A stretch of DNA of 29,319 nucleotides from Gnomoniopsis sp. IMI 355080 (taxonomy: Eukaryota > Ascomycota > Sordariomycetes > Diaporthales > Gnomoniaceae). The notes below the pieces were generated by a model that worked only from the letters and a program-made list of their open reading frames with translations, searched no databases and was not told the origin of the DNA. The stretch is taken from positions 1-29,319 of the forward strand of contig JAPEVC010000325.1 in the NCBI GenBank assembly GCA_027946555.1. Reading direction: 5' to 3'. Below are positions 20,327 to 26,890 of this stretch, piece by piece. The position numbers and the translations under genes are program-made. Each line of letters begins with the position of its first letter. Positions within the stretch are counted from its first letter, which is position 1.

Positions 20327-23300
20327 CTACTCTTCGTCGTCTTCTAGCTCGGGTATCGTTAGAGGCTCTAAGGGTATAGTGCCCCGTCGAGTCTGCCAGG
20401 GTTCTAGGAGTGATATATAGAATACATTATAAAGTCGAGCGTATTTATCGGGTAATGCTAAGCGGTATACTTATAAGCCGATCTTCTCCAGAACTCTAAA
20501 AGGTCTTATAAACCGTAGTAGTAGCTTCTTCGCCTTACCTTTAAATTTAAGGTTACGGGTGGATAGTCGAACGCGGTCTCCTCGCTAAAACTCCTTTAGC
20601 TAATACTTTTAGTTATAATATTTCACTATAGCTTCGTTTACAGTTCGCCAGTATTCCTTTATCTCTTCGCGGGCTTATTCTAGGCGTTTTAACTATATCT
20701 TTACACCTAGCGCCCCCTTTATAATAGCGTCCTCGTTATCGAGTCGCAGGTATAGGTGAAATCCGAATAAGCATTATGCTAGGGTTATACCTATCTTAGT
20801 ATTACGGCTATTATTTAGCACGTATTACGCTAATCGGAATAACTTTAGCTAGTTTCCTTATATTAAGTTTATGAAATAACGCAGATAGTAACCGATTATC
20901 TAGATAGTCCGTTCCGATTGCCCATCGGTTTAAGGATGAAATGCTATCGATAAGCGACGCTTAATCTTTAATAGGTAGTATAAGTCTACCCAGAAAGTAC
21001 TAGTAAAGACTAGCCCTCTATCTAATATAATACCTAAAGGCGCTCTAAAAACGAGTTCAATCTCATTATAGAATAACTCTGCTAATTCTACAAATATAAT
21101 ATCGGTTCTAACTAGGAATAAGCGACTAGTCTTTAAATAGCGGTTAACTACTATAAGGATCGTATCCACTTCGCTACCATTCTAAAGCATAGGTAATAGA
21201 CCTATAATAAAATCTATTGCTAGCTCTTTCATAGGTCTCACGGGTATAGGAAGGGGGGATAACTCGCTATAAGGTTTATACCTAGGGCTTTTATTCTCTT
21301 CACACATAGGGCATCCATCCACCCAGTCTTTAACTGCGGACCTTAGGCTTTTCCAGGTGAACTTCCGGCGAATCACCTCTAGTATCCGGTCGATACCAAA
21401 GTGACCTGCGAGCGGATCGTTATAGTACAGCTCTAAAATCTTATTCTAGAGCGCCACATCATCAGGGATATATATCCTACCTTTAAGGTAGAGAACCCCG
21501 TTTTCACAGGTCCAATCTTTCACCTTAAGCTATAAGCCCTCCTATTCCAACGCGGAATAGAGGCGAACACATATCTGGTCCTCGGCTTATACCTAACGGA
21601 TAGCCTCCTATAGAGGAAACGACACAATAGGTTCATACACGCTTTCTTACAATGCTATACCCTATACCCGTATAACGTCTTATAGGATAAGTTAATCCTT
21701 CTATAGGATATAGCTAGCTAAAACGCTCTATACTATTTTAGATTATAGTCTAGCGAGTAGATCGCGATTTATAGGCTTCTCGCCCTTATAATCCGGTCTT
21801 CGCAACGGGCTATCGGCAGGGTTTAACTTACCTGCCCGATGCCGTAAAATAAAGTTATACGGAATTAATTCCATATACCAACAGGACTGCCTGCCCTCTA
21901 GGCGAGGCTTCTAAAAGAAGTACTTAAGATTCTTATAATCTATTAAGACCTCTATCTTATAACGGGACCCTTCGAGGTAGTATCGCTAATATCTAAACGA
22001 TATCACGATAGCCATTAACTCGAGGTCCGGGGTACCATAATTTACCTCTACGCCTGCTAATTTCTTAAACCAAAAGGCCACAGGGTGCCAACGCCCGTCT
22101 AACTATAGCTGGGATAGAATACTAGCAAGAGTAAAATTAGATATATCTATCTCTACCCTAATAGGTAGTAATAGGTTAAAGTGCCGTAAAAGAGGCGCAC
22201 TCTGGAATACGGCGAGTAGCCGCCGGAACGCTAATCGTTCGCCAAGGGAAAGGGCCACTAGCCCGGGTTTCTTCCTATTCTTACTGTTTTTAAGCAGAGA
22301 TAATAGAGGAGCAGCTATCCTAGAGTAGCCTTTAATAAAACGCCGATAAAAATTACAGAACCCTAGGAATACCTATATATTATAATAGGTTCTCGGGAGA
22401 GGCCACTAGAGTATAGTGTCGATGCGCCGGCGATCTATTAATACTCCGCGGGGTGAAATAATAAACCCTAAGAAATCCACACTCTCTATATAGAATACAT
22501 ATTTAGAGGGCTTATAATATAACTCAGCAGCATAAAGGCGATCTAAAACGGCCTGGATATGCTATGTGTGGGTTTCTCGGTCTAGGGAGTAGATTAGGAT
22601 ATTATCGAGGTATACCATATAGTAGACGTCGACTAGCCCACGGAGCGCTTTATTAATATAGTTCTAGAATATGGCCGGGGCATTGGTAAGGCCCATAGGC
22701 ATCACAAGAAACTTAAAGTGACTATACCGCGTGCGGAATGCCGTCTTCCACTTATCGCCTTACCGGATACGCACTCGATAATACGCATCTTTAATATCTA
22801 ATTTCATAAAGAACTTAGCACCGTATACCCTATTAAGGATTTCGGAAATCAGAGGTAATACGAATCGATTTTTAACTGTAACTATATTTAAGCCCCTGTA
22901 ATTAATATAAAGGCGTAGAGTACCATCCTTTTTAGGTATAAAAAGGATAGGGGCACCGGCTGGACTCTTTAATAGTTGAATACGGCCTGCTTGTAAATTA
23001 TCGTCGAGGTACTGGCGAAGCTCCGTTAACTCCTTTTATAATAAGGGGTAGATAGGTCCGTAAAGGGGCTTTATACCCTCTTAAATATCGATAGGGTAGT
23101 CTGTAGACTTATGAGAGGGGAGGATCTTCGCATTTGAGTCGTTAAATATATCACTCCAAGGGAGCAACTCTATCGGGATCTTAGAGGATGGCGGGCTATT
23201 TGCTTATTCCTTATCGTCGACTTATAAGGAAGTCGTTGAGTTAATCTGGGAAATAGAGTAGACGAAAGCGTAATTACGGGTAATAATATAAAACTGCCTA

Positions 23301-23707
23301 GCAGAATAGATTTCGAACCCTTAGAAAGGGGTATTAAACCACTATTGCCTCTAATATGCCGTTAAGTGAATATCGTGTTTTTATAGGGTGGTTATGGATA
23401 GGAGGATCGGATTGCTATCCTCGGTCGTACTCCTATCGACTGCTATACAAGACCTAAGAAAGGATCTAGTGACTCCCCTGCTATCGGTAGCAATAATAGG
23501 TACGTCGAAGACTCCATAGGTAGGGGTAAAGGTAGCGCCCACTACCTCTAAGAGGGGTGCACTGAATTTAGATTCCTTAAGCTAGAGCTTCTGAATTAAC
23601 TTATAGCTGATAAGGTCCGCTTCTGCTGCGGTATCGAGGTCTATAAGGACCATATACGACTTGCCGGCGACTTATATATTTATAGAGGTCGAAAATCGTA
23701 AAGAGGT

Positions 23708-23767
23708 CCCTATTAGTAGACATGCTAAAGGCGGGGTAGGGGTAATTCCTTTAGCCTCTAGTTTTTT
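23708..23767 (-). promoter_or_regulatory. Predicted -1 ribosomal frameshift signal between gag and pol
   Basis: On the minus strand the heptamer A AAA AAC (23767-23761) is in gag phase (CGA AAA AAC) and is followed at once by TAG. After a 5-nt spacer comes GCTAAAGG (23755-23748), a 16-nt loop and its perfect complement CCTTTAGC (23731-23724). The loop contains CCCTA (23741-23737), complementary to TAGGG at 23712-23708, so an H-type pseudoknot is possible. The protease-RT-integrase frame is exactly -1 to gag. Slippery sequence, spacing and stem all match the established retroviral -1 frameshift arrangement. Confidence 0.75.
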
Positions 23768-24882
23768 CGATACCTAGTACCACATAAAGCCCTCTAGATT
23801 TAAGCTTTTCTAGGGCATACTCTAGAGAGGTGGGTTTTGCTATTACATAGATAGCACTACAGTAGCTAACTATCGCTGCTAAGGGTATTAAGAGTAGGTA
23901 TCGATAATGTAGTACTTATATTCCGCTATAGCTTTACTGCTATATCGCTAGCGTGGCTGGTATTAAAGGTATAGGGAGGAGGAGGATAATTTATGGCTTA
24001 CTGGTTTAGTCGCTAGCGGGGTATCTTAAAAGGGCCTGCGGGGTCGTTAGGGTTCTTCTGTTTATTCTAAAGCCGCTATATCTCTTTATCCCCTTTATAG
24101 ACTCGAATAGCGGTATCGAGTATAGACATATAAGTATCTGGGAGATTATAGATTTGTAGTCGGATCTTCGCCCTTAACTCAGGGGTGAGTTTCCTATAGA
24201 AATATAGTGCTCTGCTAGGGTCTAACTCCTGAGGGCCTTTTCGCTATTTTTCTAAGCTATCTAAATAGTTATGGAATACTAAAGGGTGCTATCCCTCCTT
24301 CTGTTATACCTCCTTAAGTTAGGTAGTAAGGCTGCTAGTGCCCTAATCTATAAAGCGTAGAAGGGTCTTAGACTATTCCTTAAAATATAGCCAGTCCTTT
24401 TGGTATTCTCGCCGTTGCTTCTCCGTCTATTCCTCCAGGAATCGATCCTATCTCGCTCGGCATTCGTTATCGGTATAATTAAGGGCAATAAGAATCTTCT
24501 TCTGCCCTTTACGAAATTTTCTAAGGGATGCCTTAAATTTTCGTATAAGATTACGTAGCTAGTTATCCCGTTAGTGATAGCTAGCCCAGTATAGAAGGGT
24601 GGCGATATTCTTAATTCGTATACCAGTATCTGAGGAAGACGACTGCGAGTCGCTTTTATATCGCCGGGTAGCCGCCGCCGATCTAAGTCCGAGTCTTATC
24701 TCCAGCTATTATAGCCGTTCCTGAGCGCATATTAACTCTTCCAATTTAGCGATGCGTTGATTCGCTGCGGCGAGGCTCTATGAGATCTATTCGCTATCAG
24801 CGGGCAGCTGAAGAGGAATCGGCGGACTGCTGGCGCCTTCCGATGGAGTCGTAGAGGACCTATTATCTCGAGGGGCGATCAT
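23758..24882 (-). pseudogene. gag of the inner chromovirus, broken by RIP
   Basis: 375 codons from an intact ATG at 24882 to TAG at 23758, with internal TAG/TAA that look like former Gln codons. The N terminus is Ser/Pro-rich (MIAPRDNRSSTTPSEGASS), followed by a helical region (LAAANQRIAKLEEL), a basic stretch (KFKASLRKFRKGQKK) and a Gag core with FYRKLTPELRAKIRLQIYNL at about 24,150-24,210. A CCHC knuckle with spacing C-x2-C-x4-H-x4-C (CYLCNSKTHLSRVC) lies at 23,815-23,856; it should bind the element's RNA. The ATG lies 46 bp inside the 5' LTR edge. Pol follows in the -1 frame at a slippery heptamer. Confidence 0.85.
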
Positions 24883-24927
24883 AATGCTATTAGTATCTCC
24901 GGGCGACTAAAATAGAAGAATTAGAGT

Positions 24928-25142
24928 TATTAGAGACGCTAAGGGATTAGTACTATAGTTAGATAGAGATTACTAATAGGGGTGGTAATGATAGTATTGA
25001 TATTAGCTCTCTAATAGTATAGAAGCTGATTCTTACAGGAGTAAGAATCCTTAACGAAGCAGAAGCGGGGAATGGGCTAGGTATTAGCGATACGCTAGCG
25101 CTTTGTGCACCTAGTGCAGCCCGTCCTGATTCCACTGTAACA
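24928..25142 (-). repeat. 5' LTR of the inner chromovirus
   Basis: 215 bp. On the plus strand it starts TATTAGAGACG (the first TG mutated to TA) and ends CACTGTAACA, so each LTR keeps the terminal dinucleotide the other has lost. Together they define ends TGTTA...TAACA, an inverted terminal pentamer. It should contain the promoter for gag-pol on the minus strand. Confidence 0.93.
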
Positions 25143-25147
25143 GCCGC
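25143..25147. repeat. Target site duplication, right copy (GCCGC)
   Basis: Second copy of the 5-bp duplication made when the inner element integrated into the outer element's pol. Confidence 0.9.
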
Positions 25148-25635
25148 CGCTAATAAATCTAGTAATATCTAAAGCACTAATAATAGATAAGCTTCGGCTA
25201 CGCTTCGCCTAGGGCTATAAGGAAGATTCCGTATATACCGGCATTATTTAAGACCTTACCGCTACTCCTAATAACAGCCGTAAACTAAGGGTGGAAAAAG
25301 TCCATAAGGATATAGTATCTGCTTTTAAGCCCGGCCACTTATTCCGCCTTATAAACCGCTTACTCTATAATATCGGCATAGATAATAAGGAATAATTAAT
25401 TATTCCTACTACTCTAATTCAGGAAGTCCTCTATGAAATTTATAATAAGAAGCACTACTTTAGTAAACAATATATACTAACCGAATTAAATAGAGTGGCC
25501 TTCCGCCGTAAAGCCTATTAAGTTAAGTAATATATCTTAAAATACTACCGCTATAATAAGAACCGCAATAATAACTAGCCCCCTTTAAGTATAATAAAGC
25601 CTATTCAAGCACCTAAGGAACCTATATATATATAA
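25148..25635 (+). pseudogene. pol of the outer Gypsy element, continuation (integrase start)
   Basis: After removal of the inner element and one GCCGC, the frame of the upstream pol continues here: a basic segment, then an integrase zinc-binding region at about 25,430-25,600 (KKHYFSK, LNRVAFRRKAY) and PLSIIKPI then PKEP. This is the order seen in fungal Gypsy integrases. The second His and the Cys ligands read Tyr, which fits CAY to TAY and TGY to TAY changes by RIP. The catalytic DDE core is absent, because the reading stops near 25,635 where the third element begins. Confidence 0.75.
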
Positions 25636-25829
25636 TAATCACACTAAATACCCGTGAGTATCAGTCGTAGTCAGAGGATTTATATTAGCAGATCGGTTAT
25701 AGAGGTATACGGGATTAATATTAACGATATTCTTAAGGTGCTAATTAAAAGCTATAAAGCTATTTAGAGGTAAATACTTAGATTAATAACTAAAGAACTA
25801 TCTAATAAAGCTATCTACTCGTGGTGATA
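25636..25829 (-). repeat. Probable 3' LTR of the third element
   Basis: The right edge is placed at 25,829 because the minus strand there reads GGATATAGT then TATCACCACG, a purine-rich tract followed by a plausible RIP-altered TG start, laid out like the inner element's tract and LTR. The left edge (TAATCACAC at 25,636) gives roughly mirrored ends, but no partner LTR or target duplication is available in the window. Confidence 0.35.
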
Positions 25830-26180
25830 ACTATATCCTTATATCTAATTCCTTTAGTTGCTAGCTCGCCTAAAGCGTCGATTCTAAATTAACGCTCCTG
25901 GTAAGCTAGGTCGTGGATCGCCCGGAGTATTACTTATATCCCTATACTCCTAACGCTCTAGTTATATAACTCCTAGCTAAGTTATCCTTTCGTCTAATAA
26001 ACTATTTCGTATATAAGGGGAACGCTTGACGAGGCGGGGTATAGGTCCTTTCTAGATTATTAGCCTATTTCCTAACCTAACCGCTATCTGGGTTATAATA
26101 TTATCTCCCTCCTTAGTTCTTTCGTCCCGAAAGACCTATAAGTCTTCCTTATTATATATCCTATCGTATAGGTATAGATC
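25830..26180. other. Leader of the opposite-strand gene in the third element
   Basis: About 350 bp of RIP-altered DNA between the presumed 3' LTR and the ATG at 26,181. No domain was recognised. It may hold the promoter or an upstream exon of the opposite-strand gene. Confidence 0.4.
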
Positions 26181-26890
26181 ATGCCTTCTTAATTTATTAT
26201 ATCTAATAGAGTCTATAAGTCCCGAGCGATAAAGTCTCCTAAAACTTTAGAATATAAGGCCCTTATAACCTTAATCGATGAGACGGGTTTCGACGCTATG
26301 CCTTATTCTCTATATTCCTAACGGGGTTAGTCTTGCTGGATAATTAAGGGCAAGTCTAGGTGTTCGGTATATATAAGGCGTGGTCGTCCTTATAATGGCA
26401 ACGGTGTCTCGGTTTCTGCGAGTAAGCATTTCTTAGTCGTGTCTTTCTTTTTATCCGGGGGTTTTTTTTTTTTTTTTTTTTATTGACTCCTTCTTTAGTT
26501 AATCGATTGATCTCCGAAAAGCATCGTATCGAGCGAGAAGAGGAGATAGCGGATAAAGAGGCGCGTGCTGCTTAAGCGGCCTTAAATAAAAAGTTAGCTT
26601 ATCTTTCCCGGCTTTATAAATAGCGGAAAGAGATTATAAAGCAGGGTTATAAAATAGTGCGCCGTAGTCTGAATTCCTTAGATAAGCTAGATAAAGCCGA
26701 CCGTTAGACTGCCGAGGTAAATTCTCTAGTAGCTAGTAAGTCTAAGGTTACGCTAGATCTTTAAGCTTAGGGGGCTTTTAGTATAGTGGACTAGGGTGCG
26801 ATACTCGAAGTTGCCGACTTAAGTGCTTCCGAGTTTATAGGTTTTAATGCTATTGCTATAGGAGTTCCTGGCAGTTCTAGAGGTTCTTAA
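26181..26890 (+). pseudogene. Opposite-strand spliced gene with Zn2Cys6-like spacing and coiled-coil-like region
   Basis: Exon 1 (26181-26421) starts at an intact ATG; exon 2 runs 26499-26890. They are joined over a 77-bp intron (26422-26498: GTAAGC donor, TTGACT branch-like site, TTTAG acceptor, 20-T run inside), giving about 210 residues. Exon 1 places C or Y at 26304, 26313, 26334, 26361, 26370 and 26391, giving spacing x2, x6, x8, x2, x6, which is that of a fungal Zn2Cys6 cluster. Two are still Cys; four read Tyr (TAT), as TGT to TAT by RIP would give. Exon 2 encodes EKHRIEREEEIADKEARAA and later LSRLYK and SLNSLDKLDKADR, a charged helix likely to coil. In-frame stops are TAG/TAA only. 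From memory it resembles a widespread uncharacterised ascomycete protein group; not verified. Its 3' end slightly overlaps the end of pol on the other strand. Confidence 0.6.
26422..26498 (+). other. Inferred intron with 20-T tract
   Basis: 77-bp intron with GTAAGC donor, a branch-like TTGACT and acceptor CTTTAG. The homopolymer T20 (26462-26481) lies inside it as an extreme polypyrimidine tract. Splicing keeps the coding phase (one base from exon 1, two from exon 2). Confidence 0.6.

Larger units (their letters stand above)
20110..23767 (-). pseudogene. pol of the inner chromovirus (PR-RT-RNaseH-IN-chromodomain), broken by RIP
   Basis: One unbroken phase holds every domain, at -1 to gag. 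Protease: MVLIDLDTAAEADLIS near 23,610-23,660, a retropepsin-like site. RT: KLDIKDAYYRVRI, then the catalytic motif VYLDNILIYS at 22,586-22,615, where the second Asp is now Asn. RNase H: VEIDISNF near 22,160 to the degenerate NPADSPLRRPDYK end near 21,780. Integrase: zinc-binding region ending GCPMCEENKSPR (about 21,280-21,450), then LAIDFI, GIILDRGLVFTSTFW and the QTDGQSER segment (about 20,900-21,230), then a GPY/F module (about 20,390-20,580). Chromodomain: EVNEVLNSRIIRGTLYYLIK onward at 20,177-20,326. Stops are TAG/TAA at Gln or Trp positions. Non-functional; the family is the chromovirus branch of Ty3/Gypsy. Confidence 0.9.
18359..25142 (-). mobile_element. Inner chromovirus (Ty3/Gypsy with chromodomain), full length, nested
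   Basis: A complete 6,784-bp minus-strand element with two 215-bp LTRs, TG...CA ends, a 5-bp target duplication, a purine tract next to the 3' LTR, then (5' to 3' on the minus strand) gag with zinc knuckle, a -1 frameshift signal, protease, RT, RNase H, integrase and a C-terminal chromodomain. An opposite-strand spliced gene fills the space between pol and the 3' LTR. RIP damage is lighter than in the outer element: stretches of 64 and 79 codons in the integrase remain open. This fits a later insertion that saw fewer RIP cycles. Confidence 0.92.
12201..25635 (+). mobile_element. Outer Ty3/Gypsy LTR retrotransposon, RIP-degraded, interrupted
   Basis: A plus-strand element with gag-like then pol order: reverse transcriptase, RNase H, then the zinc-binding part of integrase. 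It is split by the inner element at 18,359-25,142 and is last recognisable at about 25,635, where the third element seems to interrupt it. The rest, including any 3' LTR, would lie beyond the window. Both long frames are continuous except for TAG/TAA codons where Gln is expected, which is the mark of RIP rather than of random decay. The left end is inferred from an LTR-like promoter with a TATA box at about 12,261; no second LTR is available to prove it. Confidence 0.8.
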
